A stretch of DNA of 36,318 nucleotides, from positions 1 through 36,318 of the IMG/VR virus record IMGVR_UViG_3300034110_001262; one strand, 5' to 3'. Source of the stretch: a virus. The position numbers and the translations under genes were made by a program. Shown here piece by piece: positions 1 through 9,600 of this stretch (its first letter is position 1; every line of letters begins with the position of its first letter). The notes under the pieces were generated by a model that did not search any database, was not told the origin of the DNA, and was given only the letters and a program-made list of their open reading frames with translations.

Positions 1-2649
1 TCATTTGCTCGACACAATGGCATCACCGCCTGAAGCCGCTGAGGCGGCCTGCATTTCACAGAGCGTCCCTTTGAATTTAATAGGAGGCATATTTAAGCTA
101 GCTGGCCCGCTCATCTCATGATTAGCCCCCTTAAAGCTCACTTCCCCAGGGCAGTGAATTTCAATATTGCCGTCTTTTAGCCGGATATAGCCGCCGCCAG
201 AGGTGAGGAGCAGTTCATTACCTGCGGTGATTTCTACTTTTTCTTTGCAGGCGGTGATTTTAACGTTTTTATCGCCAGTGATTTCAATATCGTCATTTTG
301 GGCTTGCAGCTGGATTTTGCCTTTGGCTGCGATGATCTTCAGCGCGATTTTATCTTTTACCCCGGCCACAAATAGGCTGATGTGCTGGCCTACGTTGTGA
401 ATCCAGCGGCGGCCAGAGGTTTGGTTGGTGTCTCTTTGCGCGACTAAGTCTATGTTTGTGCCTGCGCTGAGGGTTTGGCTTTGCGGGCTGGTGATGGCCA
501 CGCCGTCCTCGCCATGCAGCAAGATAATTTTTTGCTGGCCGGATTGGTCTTTAGATTTGCTCTTGCCGTCTTTATCCGTGTTGCTGCCTGCTTCAAAGCT
601 TTTGCTGGCGTGTACGTGGTGATAAAGATGGCCAGTGCTGGCGGTGCTGCCCGCGCTGTTATCCGCCTCAACAGTTTTGCCTTCGTCGCCGGTTTCGATG
701 CTGTCAGCAAGCTGGTTGGTGGCCGTTTCGCCTAGGCTTTGGGCCAGTGAAAATGCTGATTCAAGCTGGCTTTGCGCGGGGCTGTGGTCTAGCTGCTTGC
801 CGCTAGCGCCACCTTTGGCTTCAGTACTGATGAGTAAGCCGCTGGCGCGAATGGCTCCTTGTTTGTCGCTGCGTAATTCAAAGCCTTCGCCGCGTGCTTC
901 GCCTTTGCCATCGGTGCGTGGATGGATTAAATAACCAAGGTTAAGCTGGGTTTTACCGTGCTCGCTCGATAATTTAGTGCGAACTTCATCCTTGGTATCA
1001 TCAAACAGCAGCTCGCCATATTGGCCGCCTTCATGCTCTTTGGTTTTGATGCCAGATAGGGTTTTATTGGTAGGCAGAGCGCCAGCACCGCTAAACGCGG
1101 GCACTGAATGGCTGCCGTTATAGGTAACACCTGTTACAATTGGGCGGTCGATATCGCCCTCTATAAAGCTAACAGTCACCTCCTGGCCCACCCTAGGGAT
1201 GAACTGATGCCCAAAGCCTGCACCTGCTGATGGATAGGCGACGCGAACCCAGCAGGATGACTTATCGTCTAGGTTTGCGCCAAACTCTGGGTGCTCCTGA
1301 GCACGCTGCCAATGTAGCTGAATTTTTATGCGGCCGAGCTCATCCGTATGCACTTCTGATCCGGCGGGGCCAACTACCGTGGCGGTTTGTAAGCCTAGGC
1401 TGGTGGGCTTGGTAAATTCTTGCTCCCCCAGATGGCTAAGCACAGGCTGGCCGCGTCTTTGCGCGGTAAAGTCCGCTTGGTAAGGCGCGTTATCTTTGGC
1501 GGACGTGGCAAGCAGGCTAGGTGCAACTAAGCCAAGTTGCTGAGTTAAATCTGCTGGAAAATTATTGTTTGCGGTGAATTTAAGCTCGGTGATGGCGAAC
1601 TCTCGCTGCTCAAGCGAATCAAAATCATGGGCAGGGTGATCTTCTAAGCGGAACCATTGCCCCGCTTGTAAGCTGCGCAATGTGCCAGAGCCGGTAAATG
1701 ATTTCTTTTGCGCATCCATTGCGTCTTGGCGCAGCTTGGCATCGTTGTTGAACTGGTCTACATCGCTGGCGTAGTAATGCGTTTGCGGATCGTAATATTC
1801 TAGGCTGGCCTGAATTTGCTGCCCGCCATCTCCCTGATCGATCGCGCTTTCACTTGAGCTGTGGCTGGTATTGCTGGCTTTGTAATCGTAGCTGGCAAGG
1901 GAAACTGAGCTGCTGCCAATTTGCCGCTGGGTATTCCATTGGGTAAGAGAATCACTTTCCTCCGTTGCTGACGATCTATGAAAGCGAGCGATAGGCTCTA
2001 AAGCTTCGGGGATGGAGAATACATCATCAAACACCACCAGCTGCACTTGCGGGGAATCACCCGCCAAATGCTCAAATCGCCAAGTCAAACCACTTTCTTT
2101 CATTAATCTGCATAAAAACGCAAAATCGTCTTCGCGATACTGTAAGCAGTATGAGCGCGGTGGATATTCGCCTGATAACTTGAAATCCAGCGTTTGCACG
2201 GAGGCAAACACAGGATTCTTGGCCTGATGCTCCGCCAGTACCTGTTTCACAATATCGACTGGGGATAAATCCTGAAAAACGCGTGAAGTGCGGCGGTGTC
2301 TGAGCAAGGCAAAAGGCGGCTCTACGGTGAGGGAATATTGAGCGAAGCCCCCGTCAGAACCTAATAGCTGCGCCTGACTCACCACCCCGCAACGCTCAAT
2401 CGCATCGCCATTGGCGTTTGCGATAGACAATACCACCGGCAAGCCTAATAGCGATTTAAGTTCTAAATTGCCACTGGAGGATAAGCACTCAACCTGATAG
2501 CGATATGCTTGGCAAATCCCCTCGCTACCTGTTACGCGCTGGGGTAAGAGCTGCTGGCCCCATGCCGCACCGTCGCCTAGCTGAAGAGAAATAAGGCGCT
2601 GATCTTGATTAAAAGCAGCGGCGAAGGAAGCAAGCAGATCAAAGGTCAT
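1..2649 (-). CDS. vgrG: Type VI secretion tip protein VgrG
   Basis: The 882-residue protein is a complete VgrG, the trimeric spike at the tip of the type VI secretion tube. The N-terminal gp27-like part covers about residues 15-400. A gp5-like OB fold lies near 430-510, with the typical stretches DELGRIKIQ, CWVRVA and FIPRVGQEV and the GDIDRPIV signature. A DUF2345-type beta-helix follows at about 690-860, rich in short repeats such as KVEITAG and NIEIHCPG. There is no obvious C-terminal effector domain, so it probably carries effectors or a PAAR protein non-covalently. The start is the first ATG; no good Shine-Dalgarno sequence precedes it. It is divergent from the phage late genes, and the phage has its own spike gene elsewhere, so this is either host flanking DNA or phage cargo. 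The family call is firm; membership of the element is not. Confidence 0.93.
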   Translation of the reverse strand: MTFDLLASFAAAFNQDQRLISLQLGDGAAWGQQLLPQRVTGSEGICQAYRYQVECLSSSGNLELKSLLGLPVVLSIANANGDAIERCGVVSQAQLLGSDGGFAQYSLTVEPPFALLRHRRTSRVFQDLSPVDIVKQVLAEHQAKNPVFASVQTLDFKLSGEYPPRSYCLQYREDDFAFLCRLMKESGLTWRFEHLAGDSPQVQLVVFDDVFSIPEALEPIARFHRSSATEESDSLTQWNTQRQIGSSSVSLASYDYKASNTSHSSSESAIDQGDGGQQIQASLEYYDPQTHYYASDVDQFNNDAKLRQDAMDAQKKSFTGSGTLRSLQAGQWFRLEDHPAHDFDSLEQREFAITELKFTANNNFPADLTQQLGLVAPSLLATSAKDNAPYQADFTAQRRGQPVLSHLGEQEFTKPTSLGLQTATVVGPAGSEVHTDELGRIKIQLHWQRAQEHPEFGANLDDKSSCWVRVAYPSAGAGFGHQFIPRVGQEVTVSFIEGDIDRPIVTGVTYNGSHSVPAFSGAGALPTNKTLSGIKTKEHEGGQYGELLFDDTKDEVRTKLSSEHGKTQLNLGYLIHPRTDGKGEARGEGFELRSDKQGAIRASGLLISTEAKGGASGKQLDHSPAQSQLESAFSLAQSLGETATNQLADSIETGDEGKTVEADNSAGSTASTGHLYHHVHASKSFEAGSNTDKDGKSKSKDQSGQQKIILLHGEDGVAITSPQSQTLSAGTNIDLVAQRDTNQTSGRRWIHNVGQHISLFVAGVKDKIALKIIAAKGKIQLQAQNDDIEITGDKNVKITACKEKVEITAGNELLLTSGGGYIRLKDGNIEIHCPGEVSFKGANHEMSGPASLNMPPIKFKGTLCEMQAASAASGGDAIVSSK

Positions 2650-2681
2650 AATAAACCAAGGGTTTACAGGAGGTTATCTAT

Positions 2682-2737
2682 ATTACACGAAGCTTTGTGT
2701 TTTCTGATCCACCATTGCAATGGTTGGATAGTGTAAT
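2682..2737. repeat. Nested inverted repeats between vgrG and the phage genes
   Basis: An outer pair ATTACAC/GTGTAAT encloses a perfect 14-base palindrome, ACCATTGCAATGGT at 2711-2724. One bulged base lets the inner arms extend to ATCC/GGAT. There is no U-tract, so a terminator is unlikely. It sits in the divergent gap, closer to vgrG, and could be an operator for either side or a scar at the element boundary. The structure is seen directly; the role is unknown. Confidence 0.45.
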
Positions 2738-2804
2738 TATGAACACAAACATATCTTGTAAGGTATAACGCCTATGCCGAGTGAGACACTGGAAACAGCT
2801 TAAC

Positions 2805-2846
2805 TGGAAAACACGCACTTTGTGCCGCTATGCCTGCAATTAGTAT
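2805..2846 (+). promoter_or_regulatory. Late promoter 1 (GGAAAAC / -10 type)
   Basis: TGGAAAAC is followed after 28 bases by TAGTAT at 2841-2846. The predicted start point, about seven bases after the hexamer, coincides with the ATG at 2853, so the mRNA should be leaderless; only a weak GGCGG lies upstream of that ATG. A second, partial copy (ACTGGAAA) lies 15 bases upstream at 2788. This is one of seven sites with the same spacing in the window. Confidence 0.65.
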
Positions 2847-2852
2847 GGCGGT

Positions 2853-5800
2853 ATGAGCAAATTTCATGACGACTTCCTTTCTGTAGAAAATGCAGCACAC
2901 CGTGGCGCATTTGGGCAGAACGATCTCCCAATCCCTTCGTATGCACAGGCCAAGGCGGGCAACTATATGGTTGGCCGAACGACGCTGTATGGCTTGCCGA
3001 TAGCCATTGAACAGCCGCGTCATTCTTATCGCACGGGGATTGGTGCGAATGGAGCACGCTGGGCTAATCGCATGGCGGCTCATTACGGTTATTTTTCAGG
3101 CACTAAGGGCGCGGATGGGGACGGGGTGGATTGCTTCATTGGCCCGTGTCTACAGGCAGAGTGCGCTTATGTGATTAACCAATACATCGCTGGTCAATTT
3201 GACGAGCACAAAGTCATGCTTGGCTTCTTGGATGAAGGCATGGCGCAGCGTGCCTATTCCGATAGCTATGACCGCAATTGGGCGGGCCTGAAATCCATTA
3301 TTCCAATCACAATTAATCAACTTCGCTGGTGGCTCAAGCGGGGCGATTTAACGCGCCCGTTAGCAGCCCACACATTGCCAGCCCAAGGAATTGAAACAAT
3401 GCTTAAACCACCTATTTGGGATGCGGATGCAAACATCACCGGCCAAACGCTAGATCAATGCTTATATGCAATCCGCCGTAGCGATGAGGGGCTATTGCTG
3501 GATTCGGTTTGTGCCGCTGATATTTATGAGGATAGCGACGGGGTGATCTTGCTGGATGCGCTTGTTATACCGTTTGTTAAGTTGCAGCGAAAAATGACGG
3601 TGGTTCAAAAAGTGATGGAGCGGGTATCGGTCAAAGTTAAGCCGGTGTCCATGACGGTTAGCGATCCCTTTAAGCTGCGCGGGGCGGCTCAGGTTGCGGT
3701 GATCTATGATCTTTCAGATGGGCAAACGGTGAGTATTCTTTTTCATAATCCAGATAGCACGCCTAGCAAGATTTTACCTAGTGACGAGATGATCAGCTGG
3801 AAGTGGATGCTGAATAAAAAAGATATCACCATCGTTGTGGCTCCTGAGCGCGGTGCGGATTTGAATATAAATGAAGTGGCGCGGCGCATCATGAAGTTGG
3901 CAGAGAAAAATAGTGCTGCTTTCATGCGTGCTAATGCCAAGCGCTCAGAACGAATGGCCGCCATAGCAGGGGTAAAAGAAGAGGTCGCTTCGCTAGAAGC
4001 TGAGCTTGGGCAATTGCAGAATGATTTGGAAGTGGCAAAACAAGACGCCGAAGATCGAAAAATGCGGGGCGATTCCCCTGAGAGCACGCCACAGCCCGCC
4101 GAGGCTTCAGATGTTGTCGCTCATTTGGGGGAGGCTGAAGAGCCGCTTATTACCGCTTCTGACGATCAAGTTACCACCCCTGAAGCTCAAGCTTTACCAC
4201 TGGAAGTGCCTAAAGAGGTTATTGCCATTATTGAGCCATTGGTAGTCGAAGAGGTGCCAGAGCAAGATGAAGGCCGTGAAAGTATTGTTAAAACAGCAAA
4301 GGGCACGAAAGTCGTTACGGGCTTTAAAGTCGTTGAAGCATCAATTTTAATTGCATCCCATGATATCGACGGCAATGAAAATCCGCTTTACCCGATGGAA
4401 TTACAGCCGCGTGATCGCTCCCGTGATACGTCTATTGCGTGGGTAAAGAAAACTGCAGCCAATTTAGACCCAGAAAGCCTAGGGCGTACTAGCCGCGCGG
4501 ACACCGGCGCGCCGATTGTTGGGCCTGATTGGGTGGTTGAATCGGGCAATGGCCGGACGATGGCTATTCTTGAGGCGTATAGAACGGGGCAGGCAGTCGA
4601 GTACAAGCAGTGGTTAATTGATGAGGCTGATTATTTCAAAATTTCAGCAGAAAAAATAAGTGTGATGCAGCAGCCGGTGCTTGTTCGCGTAAGAAAATCA
4701 AATATTGATCGCCGTGAATTTGCCGTAGAGGCGAATCAGGACGACAAGCTGGCGATGACGGCAACAGAGCGGGCTCGCTCTGATGCAAAACGGCTGACCG
4801 ATGATCTTGTTTCTCGCATGGGTGAAAGTGGTGATCTGCTCGCGACAGAAAATGCGCTGTTCTTGGCTGGGTTCTTGCAATCTTTGGGTGATGCAGAGTC
4901 GGCTCAATATGTCACAAGCAATGGTAAGCCTACAGCCTCACTGGTGGCCCGTGTGCAGGCGGCGATTTTCTCCAAGGCGTATAACGATGATCGACTTTTA
5001 GAGCTGACAGCGGACTCGGCCAAGCCAGAGATTGCCAACGTGATTAACGCGTTAAATTCAGCGGCTCCATCATTTATTCAAGCAGCAAACGTAAACCAAG
5101 CCGGTGTAGAGGGCATTACCAAGCAGCTGACTGATAGTATTGAGCTGTCACTCAATAAACAGGCGGTTGATGCTGTTATTGGTGCGATCAATGTGGTGTT
5201 AGAAGCCAAACAAAAAGGCATGGATGTTGGCGAGTTGGTGGGCCAGCGCGGGCTATTTGGCGACACTGATCCTAATATTGCGGCTATGGCTGTATTCATC
5301 GCTAAAAATAGCCGTAGCGGTAAGCGTTTAGGCACTGCCTTCCGTGCAATGGCAGAGCATATCAAGAATGAAGGTGAACGCGCTCAAACCATAGATATGT
5401 TCGGTGATTCTGTTCCTGTATCCTTATCTGATGTGATTGGTGCAGCCAACAAGGCGTTAGATAAAGAGTTCGGCGAAGGATCATTTAGCATTCATGCCCC
5501 TGATTTATTTTCTACGCCAGAAGCCATACCAGAACTAGCGCAAATGGCAGCTGATACGCAGCAAGATGTAGCCATGCCGCTTTCCATTGTGCTAACCGGT
5601 AAGGAACTTGGGGAGTTTCCTGATACGAATGAAGGGAAAAAAGCACTACGCAATGCAGCAAAAGAATTTGTAGCTCAATTTAGAGGGGAAATGGTCAATT
5701 GCCCTGCACTGGGCGGCAAGGTTGAAATACGTCAACGTGGTATTAAGGAAATGTTTGCTTTTTCTGGGGACTCTAGAAAGCTGAAAATAATCCCTGCGAT

Positions 5801-6536
5801 TAAGGCGCTAATCGAATCAGCTACTTTAGGGGAAACGCAACCTAACTTCAAAAAAGACAAAAAGCCCTTTTCTAATGCTTACCATCGCCTAAATAGCGTA
5901 GCTACCCTAGAAGAAAAGCTTGTCAATGTAACCGTGGTGGTTGAAGAAGATTCCAGTGGGTTATTGCACTACGATTTCTTAATTACCCCAGACCTTGCGC
6001 CAACAAAAACGGCGCTAGACCAAGTAGTCAGCGCCGAAGATGTGTTAGCCCGTTCCCCCGATCACAATTCGGGGCTTGGCAACAACTTGATCCTAGATGA
6101 TACAAATTTGCTTGTCAATCAAGTTGAGGCTACCGGCGTGCTCAATTTATTTATTGATAATGATACAAGCGTCGAAGCAGAGATCATTACGAAAGGAGTA
6201 GAAGTGATTAAAAATGAAGAGATGGGCGAGGAAGGGGCGAGTCAGGGAGAGGCTTTGCTTGCTATCGATGAAAATGAAGCGGCAAATGCGGATCAGCTTG
6301 CCCCAGTTTCTAGCCCAATGATGCAAGATACAGGCGTAGATCAAGCAGACAAGGACTACTTGCAGTCTATCGCAGATGGGAACGAAGATTTTTCTAACCC
6401 TGAGCTTGCAGACAGGTTGGAAGCGTTATATCTGAAGTATGAGCAGGATGTGGATATGGAAGCATTGGCGAGTTTGGCCGTTGATGCGTATAGCGATCAT
6501 GCTGTTTCATTTATGAACGCTGCTTTAGCCCTCTAA
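2853..6536 (+). CDS. DdrB-like polyvalent protein (InPase + ParB-like + LPD-type domains)
   Basis: The 1,227-residue protein looks like a phage polyvalent protein, a class thought to be injected with the DNA. Residues about 45-150 match the inorganic-pyrophosphatase-like domain of such proteins: a YFSGTKGADGDGVDCFIGP stretch with acidic D88, D90 and D93, then FDEHKVMLGF. Residues about 345-400 are a charged helical, probably coiled-coil, segment followed by an acidic linker. Residues about 480-650 resemble the DdrB ParB-like nuclease domain, with VVESGNGRTMAI and a following FAVEANQDD. Residues about 910-1060 resemble a large-polyvalent-protein-associated domain (LPD3-like). P1 DdrB is the closest functional parallel I know, although this protein is longer because of the N-terminal domain. 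It forms a single-gene unit closed by a terminator. The InPase and ParB calls are fairly sure; the third domain is tentative. Confidence 0.75.
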   Translation: MSKFHDDFLSVENAAHRGAFGQNDLPIPSYAQAKAGNYMVGRTTLYGLPIAIEQPRHSYRTGIGANGARWANRMAAHYGYFSGTKGADGDGVDCFIGPCLQAECAYVINQYIAGQFDEHKVMLGFLDEGMAQRAYSDSYDRNWAGLKSIIPITINQLRWWLKRGDLTRPLAAHTLPAQGIETMLKPPIWDADANITGQTLDQCLYAIRRSDEGLLLDSVCAADIYEDSDGVILLDALVIPFVKLQRKMTVVQKVMERVSVKVKPVSMTVSDPFKLRGAAQVAVIYDLSDGQTVSILFHNPDSTPSKILPSDEMISWKWMLNKKDITIVVAPERGADLNINEVARRIMKLAEKNSAAFMRANAKRSERMAAIAGVKEEVASLEAELGQLQNDLEVAKQDAEDRKMRGDSPESTPQPAEASDVVAHLGEAEEPLITASDDQVTTPEAQALPLEVPKEVIAIIEPLVVEEVPEQDEGRESIVKTAKGTKVVTGFKVVEASILIASHDIDGNENPLYPMELQPRDRSRDTSIAWVKKTAANLDPESLGRTSRADTGAPIVGPDWVVESGNGRTMAILEAYRTGQAVEYKQWLIDEADYFKISAEKISVMQQPVLVRVRKSNIDRREFAVEANQDDKLAMTATERARSDAKRLTDDLVSRMGESGDLLATENALFLAGFLQSLGDAESAQYVTSNGKPTASLVARVQAAIFSKAYNDDRLLELTADSAKPEIANVINALNSAAPSFIQAANVNQAGVEGITKQLTDSIELSLNKQAVDAVIGAINVVLEAKQKGMDVGELVGQRGLFGDTDPNIAAMAVFIAKNSRSGKRLGTAFRAMAEHIKNEGERAQTIDMFGDSVPVSLSDVIGAANKALDKEFGEGSFSIHAPDLFSTPEAIPELAQMAADTQQDVAMPLSIVLTGKELGEFPDTNEGKKALRNAAKEFVAQFRGEMVNCPALGGKVEIRQRGIKEMFAFSGDSRKLKIIPAIKALIESATLGETQPNFKKDKKPFSNAYHRLNSVATLEEKLVNVTVVVEEDSSGLLHYDFLITPDLAPTKTALDQVVSAEDVLARSPDHNSGLGNNLILDDTNLLVNQVEATGVLNLFIDNDTSVEAEIITKGVEVIKNEEMGEEGASQGEALLAIDENEAANADQLAPVSSPMMQDTGVDQADKDYLQSIADGNEDFSNPELADRLEALYLKYEQDVDMEALASLAVDAYSDHAVSFMNAALAL

Positions 6537-6560
6537 TTCCCGCTTTTAGCCACACCCCTA

Positions 6561-6584
6561 AAACCCGCATTCCTGCGGGTTTTT
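6561..6584 (+). terminator. Rho-independent terminator after the DdrB-like gene
   Basis: A perfect 9-base stem (AAACCCGCA / TGCGGGTTT) with a TTCC tetraloop runs into a T-rich tail, 24 bases after the stop codon. It separates this gene from the next late promoter. Confidence 0.9.
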
Positions 6585-6597
6585 CTCGTTCTGAGAT

Positions 6598-6639
6598 AGG
6601 AAAACCCAAGCAAAACGACCAGAGCGCGACACATAAAAT
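6598..6639 (+). promoter_or_regulatory. Late promoter 2 (GGAAAAC / -10 type)
   Basis: AGGAAAAC is followed after 28 bases by TAAAAT at 6634-6639, the best -10 match of the seven sites. The predicted start point is near 6646, giving a leader of about 18 bases that contains the GGAGAG ribosome-binding site of the darB-like gene. Confidence 0.7.
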
Positions 6640-6663
6640 AAACCGATATTTTTGGAGAGTTTT

Positions 6664-9600
6664 ATGTTTGTTTTGGATCGTGCATCTGGGCTAAGTATTA
6701 GCCCAATTAAGAAAATGAAATTGAGTAAAGATGGCGCGCAGCTTGCAATACAAATTGCTACGGAAAAAAGTAGCGGGAAACCCCGAAAAATATTGATTAT
6801 TCAGCTCACTAAGCAGCTTATAGCCGTCAAGGCGGCTTTGTTTGGCTCACATTCGTTACCTGCCAAGCCCGATCCCGAAGTAATGAGCCAGGAGCCACGA
6901 AACCCTAGCGCGCAATTTTACGACTATGACCAAGATAGAAAGCCTGCTCAGCGTAAGCGCGAGAATGCTTCGGCGATGGCATTACTAAAGCAAGTTGAGT
7001 CTGGCGAGGTAGACGGCGCAGCGCTGAGCGCCGAACAGAAGCAAATCTTAGCAAAATATTCTGGCACAGGCGGGGCGCTGGTTGGCGCGGACGGCAAGAA
7101 AGGCAGCCAATATGAATACTTCACGCCTAAGCCTATTGCAGAGGGTATCTGGTCGCTGATGGCCGAAATGGGCTTTGCTGGTGGTAAGGTGCTTGATCCG
7201 TGTGCGGGGGCGGGCGTATTTGGTGCTACCGCGCCGACAAGTGCTTTAATCGATGCGGTGGAGCTCAATGCAACATCTGGCCAAATTAATGCGCTCGTAA
7301 ACAACGGCACCGGCTACACAACCACCATTAGCCCCTTTGAGCGGGTAGCGGCATCGACTCCCGATGAAACTTATGATGCGGTAGTTACTAATGTCCCGTT
7401 TGGTTCAAATGCAAGCCGTGGTGGCAATCAAGCGCTAGATTCTCGCCATAAAAGCGCATCTATTCATGCCTATTTCGTTTTACGTTCCTTAGAGAAATTA
7501 CGGCCTAACGGGCTGGCTGTTTTTATCACGCCCCCCGCGTGCGTCTCAGGCAAAGGCAAGGCCGACAAAGTGATGCGTATTCGAGCTAGCTATATGGCTG
7601 AGTTTTTGGGCGCGTACCGACTGCCGAATTCAGTATTTGGCACAGCGGCGGCGGATACGATGACCGATGTGATGGTGTTTAGAAAGTACAGCACCGAAGT
7701 GGCTGAGAAAATTCAAGAATTGAGGGATCAGTCCCCAATTACGCTGGTTGATGCAAAAGTCCAATGGGATGAATTCAACGAAGGCAAGTATTTCTTAGGG
7801 GAGGGCAAGCGGTTTGTATTGGGCGAATTTATTGCTAAAACGGACCCGAAGGATAAATGGGATCGTGATCGCGTGCATAGCACCGCGTCTATGGGTGAGA
7901 TTGGCAAGCTTTTTAAAAAGTTTCCCGGTTCAAGGGTGGATTGGGAGGCATTAAATGGCATTGAAACGCTGCCTATTTTGTATCGAGACGGCGATACGCT
8001 GACTCAAGCGGGCCAGACACTGGAAATGAAGGACGGCCAGTGGGTTGCACTTGCCAAGACGACGGATGATGAGGCCGCAATGGCTTTGGTCGGTCAATTT
8101 GCTGATCCATATAGCGCCTTTGAAAATGCCATGCCTTTTTCAAGCGCTGTGCGCGTGATTGATTACATGGAGAAAACAGGCCAAGCGCTCAATACGCCTT
8201 CTTGGTTGCGTGGCGCGGTATTTGAGTTAAACAAGCTGGCCAGCAATGGCGATAAAGAAAAATATTGGAATGCCGGCATTGTTGGCATGGCTTGTACTCA
8301 GGTGCTTGATGAGCGGCTGTCGAGTGATGGGCAGGGGGTTGATTTTGTTGCAGAGTACGCCGCCCTTAGTGATGCCATGCAGCGTTCTGCTCTGGCGGCC
8401 AAGGGGCGGCCAAGCATTTTAAGTGGCGACGTAAAAAAGGGGCTAGATCAGCTTGGCCTGCACTTCACAAAGAAAGCGGGGTTTTCTGCGGTTTGGCGGG
8501 GAGATGTTAATCAGCGACAAGACAAAGTCGTGACTGCTGACGGTGGGTTTGAAGGCTTGCGCTATCGAAGTAAGTCCATCTGGGTGCCGCGAGAAGAGGC
8601 CGCGAAGCTTTACGGCGAATCGTTCGACCCAGAAGGTAGTGACGAATGGTGCCTTAGCCCAGACGGCAATAGCGTTACCCGTGCCGGTGATTACTATATT
8701 GGCAATTACGCCGTGTTTATTAAGAAGATTGATCGCGAAATAGCCGCTGCCACGGATGAGGGCATTAAAGCCAAGTTGCTACGGCAGAAGCTAGGCGCGA
8801 AAGAACGCATCGATATGATCGACGTTTCAAAAATGTCATTTAACTTGTTTAGCCCCCATGTGACTGCTGAAGAAAAAGCAGAGTTTTTACGGCGCAATGT
8901 CAGCAGTTACGCTGTTGTGGTGACGGATGAAAGAACAGGTGTGCAACGGGTGGATATTGATATTCCATCTAGTGCGGTGCGTACAGATCGAGACAAGATT
9001 TTAAACCGGCTGGGTGATTATCTAAAGAAAGGCTCAATGACGCTGGGTAGCACCAAGATGAGTATTTCTAAGGCGGATGCGTTTAATGAGTTCCGCCAGT
9101 TGGTTCGAGAGGTCAATGAGCAGTTTGATGGCTATGTGAAGGCCAAGAAGCAGATTATTGCTCGCTTGGAGGCAAAGGCCAGCGATCCTGAGCTATTGCG
9201 CTTCTCCCAGGTTGATGATGAGTCCTACATGCCCATTGCCGGGTTGCGCCAATTCAATCCTGAGAATGGCGAGCCACTTGCATTGCATGGCTACCAGAAT
9301 GCCTTTGTGCGCAAAATGAGCCGAGAGTTTGGCGGCATTAACGGTTTTGGTGTTGGCCTAGGCAAGACGTTTACCGCGCTCGCTTCGGTGCAATATGCGC
9401 ACAACATCGGTGTAAAAAATAAAACTGTGTTTGTGGTTCCTAATTCTGTGCTTTCCAATTGGAAGAAAGAAACCAATAAGGCTTACGAGAATACAGACGA
9501 TTGCCTGTATGTCGGCTTGCGGGTGAATAAAAATGGTAAGGCTCAGGTGTTATCGAGTGCGGTGGATGCCGACTTAACCAGCATTATGGAAAATCGGCAC

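Noticed and set aside
1-2649. VgrG as the phage's own tail spike
   Set aside because: A shorter gpV-like spike with the HTHMEQGDGN tip lies in the baseplate operon. The edge gene has the full DUF2345 type VI architecture, opposite orientation and no late promoter.
6652-6663. TTG at 6652 as the start of the darB-like gene
   Set aside because: It overlaps the GGAGAG ribosome site that serves the ATG at 6664.
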